A model generated the notes under the pieces. The model did not search any database and had not been told where the DNA came from. It saw nothing but the letters and a program-made list of their open reading frames with translations. A program made the position numbers and the translations under genes. Below, in pieces: positions 9,301-18,033 of a stretch of DNA of 64,000 bases. Each line of letters starts with the position of its first letter. The stretch's first letter is position 1. This stretch comes from Methanobrevibacter sp. V74 (lineage in GTDB: Archaea; Methanobacteriota; Methanobacteria; Methanobacteriales; Methanobacteriaceae), in contig NZ_CAUJAN010000002.1 in the NCBI RefSeq assembly GCF_963082495.1, positions 399,480 to 463,479 on the forward strand, given 5' to 3'.

Positions 9301-11277
9301 GTTGGTGAAGGAGGAGAGTTGGTTATAAAACCGGCTATTCTTCCAACAGGCAATAACATGTTCCAAGACCAATCAAGCGAACTTCCAACAATGGAGGCTT
9401 GGGATTATGCTAAAACTTTAGCTTTATTAACTCTCGCTGGATTAAATGATACGACTGAAAAGATTATAATGGGAATTTGGTGTGTAGAAACAGCAAGAGA
9501 TGACGGAGCTCTTGTTTCAACAGTTTTATATTTATTGGGCATGAAACCAGTTTGGACAAATTCGTCAAGTGCGGGTTTTGATGATGAAGGAAACCCAACA
9601 GGTAAAAAGGTAAGTTCAATGCCTGAAGTAATTAAACTGAATAATTTAATTCGTCCTAATGGTTGGAGTAAAAAAAGAATTGATGTAACTGTAATCACTA
9701 GTGGATTATTTAGAGATTTGTATTCTTCACAAGCTATTTTAATGGATAATGCATTTCGTGTATCACTTGCAAGATCATACTTCGCAATAATTAGAAATTC
9801 CACATTAATGAACTCAGAAAATGGTATATATTTAAGAGAAGCTCTTGAAGGAGTAATGGAAAGTATTAATTATTATGGGGTTTCTTCAGAGGCATTGAAA
9901 AATAATTATGTAGCTCAACATTGGATAGAAGATACTTTATACTATAAAAGTGTAGGATATAATTCTACTTACGCAGGTGAATGTGCTATAACAAGGATAT
10001 TTGCACCGCCAAATGGGGATTATGGTGCAGGAATATCAAAATTAGTATCGATGTCATGGACATGGAATGATACAAGCGAATTGGCTGATTTTTATCTTGG
10101 AAGAATGGGCAATATGTACTCTAAGAAGTATTGGGGAGATACAAATCCATTAGTTTTCTTAAGAGCACTATCAAACTCAGACACAATTGTAGCTAGTCGT
10201 AATACAAACCAGTATGGAGTTTTGGATAATGATGACTTCTTTGATTATTGGGGAGGTTTGTCAATGACTGTAGAAAAAATTTTAGGTAAAGCTCCAAAAT
10301 TCAATGTATTGATGTATGCTGATAAAAATAATGCATATATTTCATCATTGGAGGAAGTAATGTATAAAGAAATTGCTGCAAGATATGATAATCCTGAATG
10401 GATCAGTGGAATGATGAAAGAAGGTTATAGTGGAGCTCGTTATATGTCAAATAAATTTATAAGTAATTTACAGGGCTGGCAAGTAACAAGACCATCTGCA
10501 GTTTCTGATGACTTATGGAATAGGATTTATAATACTTATTACAAGGATAAATATGGAATTGGTGTTAAAGATTGGTTAATGAAGGGTAATAATGCTTATT
10601 CACTTATTTCAATGAGCGGAACAATGCTTACAACAATACATAAAGGTTATTGGAATGCAGATGATGAAATTATTAGGGATATAGCAAATACCTGGGCTCA
10701 AGCAACAGTTCAAAATGGTGTGGCATGTTGCGATTGTAGTTGTGGTAATATTGCAATGATGCAATGGGCTGTACAATATGTAAATCCTGATATTCTGGCT
10801 CAATTGCTTCCAAAACTATATGACGCAACTAAAAATCCAAAATTTAAAAACAATACTCAATCAACACAACCTCCAGAAAGTGATACAAATGAAAATCAAA
10901 AAGAAGCTTCAACTCAAAATCCAGTGGAGGGTTCAAATTCCTCTTCAACAATAAAAACTAATTCAACTACAACTACAACTCAAACTAATGCTCAAAATGG
11001 TGAAAATGGATATGGTGAAGCATTTTCAAATGTTGGTGAAAATTCACAATCTCCTCAGGCAGGACAATCCTCTTTGGAAGGTGCTGATGTTAAAAAATCA
11101 GTTGAAATCAATCCAATTACTTCACAATCAGCTAGTGAAGTTGGTTTGTCTGTTTTAGCAGTATTAGCAATTTTGTGCTTAATCATGGTCGTTGCAGTTG
11201 GATACTTTAGAGATAGCGATAAATCTAATAGAAATCAAGATTTAGATAATCTCTTCAATGAAAAATTAGGTGATTAA
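6313..11277 (+). CDS. Exported, membrane-anchored CobN/ChlH-like chelatase homologue
   Basis: This 1654-residue protein begins with a signal peptide (MNKKYIFIMLLLLFLCLQ). A chelatase H-subunit body follows, then a Ser/Thr/Asn/Gln-rich linker (about residues 1515-1605), one membrane segment (about 1611-1632) and a short charged tail. The catalytic body should therefore lie outside the cytoplasmic membrane, unlike cytoplasmic CobN of cobalamin synthesis. The family core is clear: HATHEWLPGK near residue 738 matches CobN HGTLEWLPGK, followed by GDVPQLYFYIADG and QAKRRGFAVIISHL. A Cys-rich motif CCDCSCGN lies near 1472. ATG 6313 with GGGG upstream is preferred to TTG 6301. The neighbours (DUF2162, ExbB-like, DUF2149) suggest an energised envelope complex acting on a tetrapyrrole or its metal. 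Whether it inserts or removes metal cannot be read from sequence. Confidence 0.88.
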   Translation: MNKKYIFIMLLLLFLCLQVNFAETSNDNITLDENTQEDLEDINPPDKTIFIISDTPGTNIVDYACEELYNKDNLSGFNIVLRSGEQVKGMKEEELHSLFVNSDAFIGEWISTDVDSVLTNLLGKYPELSHKELFLILELPSGNLNSGSTSLNLIRNNTINYNKIFASNTNDELIDYFNHTKRGTSYVNVNNYITNEGYKFNSILNQLVLYKDLNDKNNLKNQILYTLNLIGYNFSYNVPDFTGSKNYGIYRDRWYSLEEYMSVFFDASRIRTVGILESTMYIASQQLHPTISIIESLESKGYNVIPVYAAGGSAEQLRVMVESWTSAGSDIGGFLLNSSNYDTYVDAIVSMVAYGVGGENFTKATDFFEKVGVPVFRSVHSDYVSNEMWELGSTGLTTERSDKWWHITIAETQGIIDATFVGGQDYYISNLTGARIVTYIPYERNVDLLTDRIDSWVDLKYTPNADKLLSIIYYNYPPGKQNIGSSYLNSITSIYNILHVLKNAGYNVGQLPSSVDELENLMLKCGINVATWAPGELEKLANQSGITLLSVDEYTAWFNSLDEIVKIQVTQGPVAYIGELSRRAVELNYTVTIGDTIDDWYNQVVALLPEKNLDGSKSILTNIVNALKRYTSTRDDSYFILFKKYFEKFKSLNISGLNGWGDAPGNVMVVNRNGSDYFVIPGLTYGNIFIAPEPQRGWESDIENLYHCTAVAPTHQYLAAYYYMQNKYDNAMIFVGRHATHEWLPGKEILLSVTDYGSVVVGDVPQLYFYIADGLAEAIQAKRRGFAVIISHLTSPMSYTHVYGNLSVMANNLNNPELLRQLIISNDYSTNLGLTKEEVQTIDDNLIMDKVNNFLKTMQSTLYPLGLHALGQAWSDDDIASTVSAMLSYNYVLENNQGVLNLFDELSDYYYSRGYNDLNVLQREAILNKSYDIVNALIYWDTQKVYELLVSQDSKFDNPIFLACLELGKKYIELIKFSVGNELNAMLDGLNGRYIPVGEGGELVIKPAILPTGNNMFQDQSSELPTMEAWDYAKTLALLTLAGLNDTTEKIIMGIWCVETARDDGALVSTVLYLLGMKPVWTNSSSAGFDDEGNPTGKKVSSMPEVIKLNNLIRPNGWSKKRIDVTVITSGLFRDLYSSQAILMDNAFRVSLARSYFAIIRNSTLMNSENGIYLREALEGVMESINYYGVSSEALKNNYVAQHWIEDTLYYKSVGYNSTYAGECAITRIFAPPNGDYGAGISKLVSMSWTWNDTSELADFYLGRMGNMYSKKYWGDTNPLVFLRALSNSDTIVASRNTNQYGVLDNDDFFDYWGGLSMTVEKILGKAPKFNVLMYADKNNAYISSLEEVMYKEIAARYDNPEWISGMMKEGYSGARYMSNKFISNLQGWQVTRPSAVSDDLWNRIYNTYYKDKYGIGVKDWLMKGNNAYSLISMSGTMLTTIHKGYWNADDEIIRDIANTWAQATVQNGVACCDCSCGNIAMMQWAVQYVNPDILAQLLPKLYDATKNPKFKNNTQSTQPPESDTNENQKEASTQNPVEGSNSSSTIKTNSTTTTTQTNAQNGENGYGEAFSNVGENSQSPQAGQSSLEGADVKKSVEINPITSQSASEVGLSVLAVLAILCLIMVVAVGYFRDSDKSNRNQDLDNLFNEKLGD

Positions 11278-11278
11278 T

Positions 11279-11986
11279 TTGGATGCAGTCAATATTTTAT
11301 GGCAGGTAGGTATTTTATCCGCTGTTTTAATTTTTGGAATAAAATTGGGTCTTGCAACAGGTCTTGCGAATATGTCAAAGAAATATTTGGCATTGGTTTC
11401 AATTGGTTATGGTGGGGGAGTGTTAATCTTAACTGAAATTTCTTCACATTTCACAAACCAGATTACAGATTTAATTTATACCTATAACTTTGAATTCTTC
11501 TTGATCATGGCAGTAATCATGATTTTAGCAGGAATTTTTACAATTAGAGAATATAAGGTATTTGAAAAAAATACAACTAAAGCTACATGCATGGCTGTTG
11601 TAGCACCATGCCCATGTTGTTTTGGATCAATTATTGTAAGTATAATGCTTGTTGCGCCAAGTGTTAGTTTAGGTTTGATTGATTTGAGTTTTATTGTAGC
11701 TGGAGCATTAGTTCTAACTATTGTTTTAACCTATTTTGCATCTAATTATCTAGTTAAATTCATCAATAAACCATATCCAATTGTGCTTGGCAATTTTATG
11801 TTCTTTTTAGGAATATATTTCCTATTGTCAGCATTATTTTTACCAAACATTACAGCAATGATACAAAATCCAATGGATGCAATTACGATATCCTCACCTT
11901 ACTCATTGATCGGGGCATTAATGTTGATGATTGTAATTGTAGTGATTGGGGGATTAATTTCAAGGAGAAATAGTAATTTCAATTAA
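11279..11986 (+). CDS. DUF2162-like polytopic membrane protein of the CobN-like operon
   Basis: The protein of about 235 residues has six or seven predicted membrane segments and matches my recollection of the predicted-transporter family DUF2162. A CPCCFG motif near residue 115 (VAPCPCCFGSII) places three closely spaced cysteines at a membrane segment, a plausible metal or haem ligand or redox site. AGGTGAT at 11268-11274 is best placed for TTG 11279; GTG 11270, overlapping the cobN-like stop, is the alternative. Coupling to the upstream gene is tight and the next gene starts 9 bases downstream. It could carry metal or a tetrapyrrole across the membrane; this is inferred from context. Confidence 0.75.
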   Translation: MDAVNILWQVGILSAVLIFGIKLGLATGLANMSKKYLALVSIGYGGGVLILTEISSHFTNQITDLIYTYNFEFFLIMAVIMILAGIFTIREYKVFEKNTTKATCMAVVAPCPCCFGSIIVSIMLVAPSVSLGLIDLSFIVAGALVLTIVLTYFASNYLVKFINKPYPIVLGNFMFFLGIYFLLSALFLPNITAMIQNPMDAITISSPYSLIGALMLMIVIVVIGGLISRRNSNFN

Positions 11987-11995
11987 GGTGATTTA

Positions 11996-12640
11996 ATGGT
12001 ATCGACAATTCCGGGAAGTGAAATATTAACATCAGCATTAAATATGATTTCACAAAGTTTACAAATTCCTGTAATCATATTTTTAGTAATCTTTGCCATA
12101 TTTGCAATATTGGCTATTGGAGGTTTGATTTCTGAGTATACATCAAGAAAAAAGGTAACGCCTGATATTATTGAAGAGTTAATTTATTTGATTTCAAATG
12201 CTAATTCAATTGAAGATATTAAAAACATAATTAAAAATGCAAAAATTTATGAATCCCAAAAGGTTGTTTTGATTAAAATATTGCGTTCAAACTCTCTAAC
12301 TCGTGATTCAAGGCATGCTCTTGCTAAAAAGCTAATTGAGTTTGAAGAGAATAACTTCACTAAAAAAATTGAAAAAACTGATGTTGTAACCCGTATCGGA
12401 CCAACATTAGGATTGATGGGTACTTTAATACCAATGGGTCCGGGTCTCGCTGCTCTTGGTGCAGGGGATGTAAATACATTGGCCAATGCTATTATTATCG
12501 CATTTGATACAACTGTCGTTGGTATTGGAGCAGGTGCAGTTGCTTATTTTGTATCTAAAGTAAGGCGTCGGTGGTATGAGGAGTATTTGTCCAATTTAGA
12601 TGCTTTGGCAGATGCATTATTGGATAAATTGAATCAATAG
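11996..12640 (+). CDS. MotA/TolQ/ExbB-family proton channel subunit
   Basis: This 214-residue protein has an N-terminal membrane segment (about residues 20-45), a cytoplasmic helical region, and the paired C-terminal membrane helices typical of the family. The signature is RIGPTLGLMGTLIPMGPGL (about 125-143) followed by IAFDTTVVGIGAGAVAYFV (about 163-181). ExbB/TolQ channels use proton flow to drive a partner that acts in the envelope. Archaea have no outer membrane, so the target here is probably the CobN-like protein or the pseudo-periplasmic side of the complex. AGGTGAT precedes ATG 11996, and the DUF2149-like partner follows 12 bases after the stop. Confidence 0.88.
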   Translation: MVSTIPGSEILTSALNMISQSLQIPVIIFLVIFAIFAILAIGGLISEYTSRKKVTPDIIEELIYLISNANSIEDIKNIIKNAKIYESQKVVLIKILRSNSLTRDSRHALAKKLIEFEENNFTKKIEKTDVVTRIGPTLGLMGTLIPMGPGLAALGAGDVNTLANAIIIAFDTTVVGIGAGAVAYFVSKVRRRWYEEYLSNLDALADALLDKLNQ

Positions 12641-12652
12641 GAGGTTTTAGTT

Positions 12653-12985
12653 ATGGTTCGCGATAAGTCTAAAAAACGCTTTGCTGAAGGGGAAGAAGAT
12701 CCAATGGCTGGAACATCAAATCTAGTTGACGCAATGCTTGTAATAGCTGTTGGATTGTTAATTTTTGTTGTTATAAGTTGGAATATGCAAAGTGTAATAT
12801 TTCAGGATTCTCAAAACCAACAGAAGGCTATTGAAGAATCATCCTCTGATGTAACTGAGGTCAATGAAGGAAAAGTTTTGAATGAAACTCCTGATACTTC
12901 TGATGATTCTGGTTCTGGATATATGGAAATGGGCAAAGTTTATAAAGATCCTTCAACGGGCAAATTAATCATGGTTGAAGGTTAA
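12653..12985 (+). CDS. DUF2149-like single-span membrane protein, probable ExbD-like partner
   Basis: The 110-residue protein has a short charged N terminus (RDKSKKRFAEGEEDPMAG), one membrane helix (about residues 25-45, VDAMLVIAVGLLIFVVI) and an acidic outside tail. A conserved-looking end reads GSGYMEMGKVYKDPSTGKL. An Asp before the helix (LVDAM) parallels the proton-carrying Asp of ExbD/TolR. Position directly after the ExbB-like gene and the single-span topology support an ExbD-type role. AGGAGG precedes ATG 12653. This is the last gene of the operon; an AT-rich gap of 185 bp follows. Confidence 0.78.
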   Translation: MVRDKSKKRFAEGEEDPMAGTSNLVDAMLVIAVGLLIFVVISWNMQSVIFQDSQNQQKAIEESSSDVTEVNEGKVLNETPDTSDDSGSGYMEMGKVYKDPSTGKLIMVEG

Positions 12986-13170
12986 AATATTCTTTTTTTA
13001 TATTTTTAAGTTTTATAAATTCATTATTTTATATATGAAATAAGTAATAATAAAATTTAAATATTTATTATTTAATATAATAAAAATAAGCATATTATTA
13101 TTAAATTTAATTATATTAATTATTTTTTTTAAATAAATGCTTCGAATTTTATTAAAAAGGTTAGGGTAGA
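12986..13170. promoter_or_regulatory. AT-rich intergenic region, promoter of the DUF3344-type surface protein
   Basis: The 185 bp are almost entirely A and T, with several overlapping TATA-like stretches (for example around 13050-13095). GGTTAGGG lies just before ATG 13171. A T-rich run at about 12990-13005 after the DUF2149 gene may end the upstream operon. No clear palindrome was seen. Confidence 0.4.
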
Positions 13171-16100
13171 ATGAAATTGAAAACAAAAGTTAAAAAATTG
13201 GCATTGTCATTAACTTTATTATTTGTTTTAATCATGGTTATTTCATCGGTTTGTGCACATGATTTGGATAATCCAACGGATAATTTAATTTGTAGTGATG
13301 ATGGAAGTATTGAAAGTTCAGATAGGGGATCTGATTCAAAATTAGCTTATTCTCAAAGCACTTCAGGCGCATACATTAATTCTGATCAGGAAGATATTAC
13401 AATCACCAAAGGAGACACGCCCAATGGTTCTGGCTCTCTTGTAGATATTGATGGAAATAATCATGATGGTGAAGATTTTCCAATAACAATATCTTCAAAT
13501 GAAAAAACAGCATCTCGGGAATTATCAAATCATAAAATTAGTTGTAATTTCGATGATTCTTTGAATTTTATTGCAAGCGATAATCCATATAGTATAGAAT
13601 TTGCTCCTGATGAATCTGAATACGGATCGGGATATTTAGAACAAGGTTCATCTGATCTGGACAAATCTTGGGTGAAATCGACTGTAAAATCAAGAGTAAT
13701 TGAACCTTCATTAACATATGAGGGGGTTGTTTCTGGTGATGTAGAGGTAAATAGTACAAATCCTTGGACAATTAGTGGGGTACTTAATTATACAATTCCA
13801 AATAATGCAAAAGAAATTAAAAATGCAATAATATACATAAATATTTATTCTGGTAGTGGTAGTAATCCGAATTATGCTTTGGATTCTAATGCCAGTATTA
13901 CAACTATCAACGGCAATGTGAATCTTGGATATGAGGAACTATTGACTTTAGAATGCAGTCCGGATGCTACTGTTTATACACTTAACGGTCATGTTACAAG
14001 AGTTTATTCAGATTATCAACTTCTTTATAATGTTACTGAAATAGTCAATGGTTTAAACGGAACTTCAGTATCTGTTAATGTTGATTCTATTCAAAAGGAG
14101 GGTTATCAGTTTGATGGTAGAATTAAATTAATCGCTTTATTATTAGCTTATGATGATGGAGATGAAGATATAATTAATTATTGGGTTGATGCTAATCAGA
14201 GGTACACAACTGAAAGCATGAATTTAGAATTTGATACTTCTTCTATAAAATACGTTGATGAATCAATGTGGAAGAATATTCTTTTATCAAGTGCAGAGGC
14301 AAGCTATAAAATTAATTCACAACCGGTTGATGATGCATTGGTACATGTATCTGGTCAGTATTATCAATTCAATAAATGGAATGTAACTGAAAGTCTTACT
14401 CCGGCTACTAAAACAACATTAACTTATTCAAATAATGGGTTTTCAGCAAAATCAGTTCTTGCGGTTTTAACTGTAAAAACCCACGAAGATCCAACTGCTG
14501 AAATCAATAGCATATCTCCGGAATATTCCGGAATTGCTTATCCTGGAACTGTTAATGCATTGAATATAAAAGTTACACCAAGTAGGACAGGTAAATATAT
14601 TATCCGGCTATTGGCTGATGATGTAGTTGTAAATACTACAGAATTTGATTTGATTGGTGGTCAAAATACATTAACAATCATTGACCCAACAATTAGGGCC
14701 ATTGATGAAACAACTGTTTTAAATAACAATAATAAAAATGTTAATTGGACAGTTGAGGTGGGTTACGGTGAAAACACAATCGCTACTAAAAATTTAACTG
14801 TTAAAATATTATATAATGGGTATTTGGGCAGTGAATATGCTTATGGTATTGATGGTTATGATTCATTAATGAATATTTCCTTCACCGGAGATGTTGTTGT
14901 TGATATAAAAGGAGATTCAACTTATATGTCTTCTGGTAATAGTGCAAGAACCGATGTTTGGGATGTTAATTTAGACAACAATTCAAATATTGCTGGCGGA
15001 TTTATTATTGTTCCATATAATTGGTTTAATTATGCAAATGGTGCAAATGTTGAAAATAGTAACATGATTAATGCCACATTTAACGGACACTCTTTAACTG
15101 CTATCGCATTTAATCATGATAATCCAAATTTAGGATGGAACTATGGGTATGGATCTTTAATTTATGATGTAAGTGGTTTAATTAATTCTTCCGGTGAAAA
15201 TTCTTTAGTTTTAAATAGGATAATCGGCGATCCTGCTTTAAATCCAAGTATTTTTGTTTACTATTATAACACTACTGGAAGCACAACACTTAAAAACATG
15301 TACATTGTAAAGGGATATGATTTATTTAATAATAGGTTTAATAAAGCAAATAGAACCAATCAAGCTAAATCTATAATAAATGTAGAATCTAATAAAATAA
15401 CTAATGCAACTATTTATATTTTTGCAGCTGGTGCTGATAAAACAGACGGACATGTTGTTGTAAATGGGGAGATATTTGAAAATTGTTGGAATGGCGGTTC
15501 TAAAACTACTGATTTATTCCAAACTGATGTAACTAGTATTGTTAAGGATTCGAATAATGTATCTTTTGTATGCACCGGTGAGACTATTTCTTCTTTAGCT
15601 CAATTTATTGTAACATCTAAAGATTTTGCTCAGGTTACCGCTTCGATGAAAGTATTACAAAACACTAAAAACATTATTTATCCCGAGTTTAATAATACAT
15701 TATCTATCACTGTTAATACAAATAAGGCAGGTAGATATACATTTAATTTATTAGCTAATGGATTAATTGTCAATACAACTGAAATTGATTTAAATAATGG
15801 TAATAATACTTTAAGTTTGGTTGATCCTACAATTAGGCCATTGAATGAATCTGCTAAATACATTGGATCATCTGGTAGTTATAATAATGTAGATTATCAA
15901 CTTCAAGTTTTATTCAATGAAGAAAAAGTAGGTGAAACTTCTTGTCAGGCTATTGTGTTATATAATGGTTATCTTGGTAAAGATATTTATAATGAAACTG
16001 GTTTAGAGCCATTTTATAATGCCACTATTACAGGCAATATTGTTTTCTTAACAAATGGAACTTATGCCTCTGGTATCAATAAATATGATTTAACAAACTT

Positions 16101-17328
16101 CACTGTTAATTTAACAGAAAAAGATTTAATTGTTAAAGCATTTTTATATGTTACATATACTTATGGTGGAGCTAATGACAATATTGACATGTTCATTGTC
16201 ACTTTAAATGACAATAAATTGAATCCTGTCTTTTTTGCCCGTGATCAAAGTAATTTAAAATCCAATACTGGATCAGGTGTTGTTGTTTATGATGTAAGTA
16301 ATTATATCATAAATGGTACTAATGTATTGGATTTAAATAAAACAGGTTCTGCAGGAGTTTATCCAGCAACTTTAGTTTATATGTATAATACTACTGGCAG
16401 TAAACTTATAAAAGAAGTTTATATTTCTAACGGAGCTGATTTATTAGGTACTTATGGGGGATTAAACAACCCTATTCAAGTTAATTCACTCATCAATGTT
16501 GATTCATCAGGCATGATTAATGCTACTGCTTATATTTTCGCTAATGGTGCTGTAGATGGTAGAGGTACTGTTGTAATAAATGGGGAAAGTGAAAGTCATC
16601 CGTGGAAGGGTTCATCTTTATCAACAGATTTATATGTAAAAGATATGACCTCTACAATTAATGATAAAAACAATATTTCCGTAATATTCAGCGGAACTTC
16701 TGGCAGCTTTACAGTATTGCAACAAATCATTGTTTTAACCAAGAAGGTTCCTGAAAAACTTCCAACCAAAATTATTGCTCCTAGTGTAAAAACAGTTTAT
16801 AACTCCAATAAAAAATTAATTGTAACTTTAAAAGACAGTAATGGAAATTTAATTGCCAATGCTAAGATTACCATAGTTTTAAATGGTCAATCTAGTGAAA
16901 TAATTACAAAGGAGAACGGTCAAACTAGTTTATCTATTCCAAGTAAATTATCTCCAAAAGACTATACTGTAAGCATTTCATATGATGGTGATGAAACACA
17001 TATTAAATCCACCGCTATTACAAAAGTTATAGTTAAAAAAGCAACTCCTAAACTAATCGCCAAAAAGAAAACTTTCAAAGCTAAAGAAAAAATCAAAAAA
17101 TATAAAATTGTTTTAAAAGACAATGGATATAAGGCTATGAAGAAAGTAAAGGTTAAACTCAGAATTAAAGGCAAAATCTATAATGCAAAAACTAATTCTA
17201 AAGGTAAAGCAGTCTTTAAGATTAAAAAGTTAACTAAAAAAGGAAAATACACAGCTAAAGTTATATTTAATGGTAGCAAATGTTTTAACGCAGTAAGTAA
17301 AAAAGTCAAAATCTATATTAAAAAATAG
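13171..17328 (+). CDS. Large adhesin-like surface protein with three DUF3344-like units and C-terminal Ig-like domains
   Basis: This 1385-residue exported protein has a signal peptide (SLTLLFVLIMVISSVCAHD, end near residue 28) and an acidic Ser/Asp-rich stretch to about 165. Three related modules follow (roughly 170-430, 545-820 and 925-1190). Each shows the DUF3344-type pattern of a paired-domain beta structure with Y-N-T-T-G and K-x-x-Y-[IV] segments. Repeated linker units sit between them (GRYTFNLLANG, DPTIRP, LYNGYLG). Residues 1195-1385 are two Lys-rich Ig-like domains of the sort that end many Methanobrevibacter adhesin-like proteins and may bind the cell wall. No C-terminal membrane anchor is seen. 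It follows the CobN-like operon and could be a surface ligand-binding partner; this is only inferred from adjacency. Confidence 0.8.
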   Translation: MKLKTKVKKLALSLTLLFVLIMVISSVCAHDLDNPTDNLICSDDGSIESSDRGSDSKLAYSQSTSGAYINSDQEDITITKGDTPNGSGSLVDIDGNNHDGEDFPITISSNEKTASRELSNHKISCNFDDSLNFIASDNPYSIEFAPDESEYGSGYLEQGSSDLDKSWVKSTVKSRVIEPSLTYEGVVSGDVEVNSTNPWTISGVLNYTIPNNAKEIKNAIIYINIYSGSGSNPNYALDSNASITTINGNVNLGYEELLTLECSPDATVYTLNGHVTRVYSDYQLLYNVTEIVNGLNGTSVSVNVDSIQKEGYQFDGRIKLIALLLAYDDGDEDIINYWVDANQRYTTESMNLEFDTSSIKYVDESMWKNILLSSAEASYKINSQPVDDALVHVSGQYYQFNKWNVTESLTPATKTTLTYSNNGFSAKSVLAVLTVKTHEDPTAEINSISPEYSGIAYPGTVNALNIKVTPSRTGKYIIRLLADDVVVNTTEFDLIGGQNTLTIIDPTIRAIDETTVLNNNNKNVNWTVEVGYGENTIATKNLTVKILYNGYLGSEYAYGIDGYDSLMNISFTGDVVVDIKGDSTYMSSGNSARTDVWDVNLDNNSNIAGGFIIVPYNWFNYANGANVENSNMINATFNGHSLTAIAFNHDNPNLGWNYGYGSLIYDVSGLINSSGENSLVLNRIIGDPALNPSIFVYYYNTTGSTTLKNMYIVKGYDLFNNRFNKANRTNQAKSIINVESNKITNATIYIFAAGADKTDGHVVVNGEIFENCWNGGSKTTDLFQTDVTSIVKDSNNVSFVCTGETISSLAQFIVTSKDFAQVTASMKVLQNTKNIIYPEFNNTLSITVNTNKAGRYTFNLLANGLIVNTTEIDLNNGNNTLSLVDPTIRPLNESAKYIGSSGSYNNVDYQLQVLFNEEKVGETSCQAIVLYNGYLGKDIYNETGLEPFYNATITGNIVFLTNGTYASGINKYDLTNFTVNLTEKDLIVKAFLYVTYTYGGANDNIDMFIVTLNDNKLNPVFFARDQSNLKSNTGSGVVVYDVSNYIINGTNVLDLNKTGSAGVYPATLVYMYNTTGSKLIKEVYISNGADLLGTYGGLNNPIQVNSLINVDSSGMINATAYIFANGAVDGRGTVVINGESESHPWKGSSLSTDLYVKDMTSTINDKNNISVIFSGTSGSFTVLQQIIVLTKKVPEKLPTKIIAPSVKTVYNSNKKLIVTLKDSNGNLIANAKITIVLNGQSSEIITKENGQTSLSIPSKLSPKDYTVSISYDGDETHIKSTAITKVIVKKATPKLIAKKKTFKAKEKIKKYKIVLKDNGYKAMKKVKVKLRIKGKIYNAKTNSKGKAVFKIKKLTKKGKYTAKVIFNGSKCFNAVSKKVKIYIKK

Positions 17329-17361
17329 GGATGGCTCTCCTTCCCTATTCTTTCTTTTTTT
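17324..17361 (+). terminator. Hairpin plus T-run terminator
   Basis: AATAGGGA at 17324-17331 pairs with TCCCTATT at 17342-17349, followed by a T-rich run to 17361. The stem overlaps the stop codon of the surface-protein gene. Confidence 0.7.
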
Positions 17362-17398
17362 ACAAAATTATTTTAATTAAGTTTTATAAACTATCTTC

Positions 17399-17983
17399 AT
17401 GAAAGTTTTTGGAATTTGTGCAAGTCCCAGAATTAATACAACAAATCATGTTTTAACTGAGGCATTAGATAAATTAAGTGGGCATGGTTTTGAAACAGAA
17501 TTGTTTAATTGTCAGGCTAAAGATCTTAAACCATGTCTTCATTGTGATTATTGTTTAGAGCATAAAAAATGCATTATACAAGATGATATGGGGGAAGTTT
17601 ATGAAAACCTCCAGAATTCCGATGGAATTATTCTGGCCACTCCAATTCAATCTGGTTCTATTTCAGCAAATTTATCAATAATTATGGATAGGACTCGAGC
17701 TCTGGAAGCTATTGATTATAATTTATTGAGAGGTAAAATCGGTATGAGTATTGCTATTGGTGGCGATCGTACTGGTGGTCAGGATTTTGCTCATTTAGCC
17801 AATATAACTTATTTTATGATACATGGCATTATTCCTGTTAGTGGCGGACCATTCGGTTCTAATTTAGGTGCATCTTTTTGGTCTCAAGATTCTTTAGATG
17901 GAATTAAGAAAGATGAATATGGTATGGAGTCATTAAACAGGACTTTACATGAGTTTGAAAATTTCTTAAATAAATATATTTAA
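17399..17983 (+). CDS. Iron-sulfur flavoprotein, flavodoxin-like fold
   Basis: This 194-residue protein has the NADPH-dependent FMN-reductase/flavodoxin fold (MKVFGICASPR, residues 1-11, phosphate loop). A compact cysteine motif at Cys46, Cys49, Cys52 and Cys58 fits the Isf pattern that holds one 4Fe-4S cluster beside FMN. The family moves electrons from ferredoxin to small acceptors, including oxygen and peroxide, in methanogens. TTTATAAA lies about 17-25 bases before ATG 17399 and no ribosome site is visible, so the transcript is probably leaderless. The exact electron acceptor cannot be inferred. Confidence 0.85.
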   Translation: MKVFGICASPRINTTNHVLTEALDKLSGHGFETELFNCQAKDLKPCLHCDYCLEHKKCIIQDDMGEVYENLQNSDGIILATPIQSGSISANLSIIMDRTRALEAIDYNLLRGKIGMSIAIGGDRTGGQDFAHLANITYFMIHGIIPVSGGPFGSNLGASFWSQDSLDGIKKDEYGMESLNRTLHEFENFLNKYI

Positions 17984-18033
17984 ATACTATAATCAAGTTA
18001 AAATACATTAAAAACTTTTTTTTAGGTTATAAT

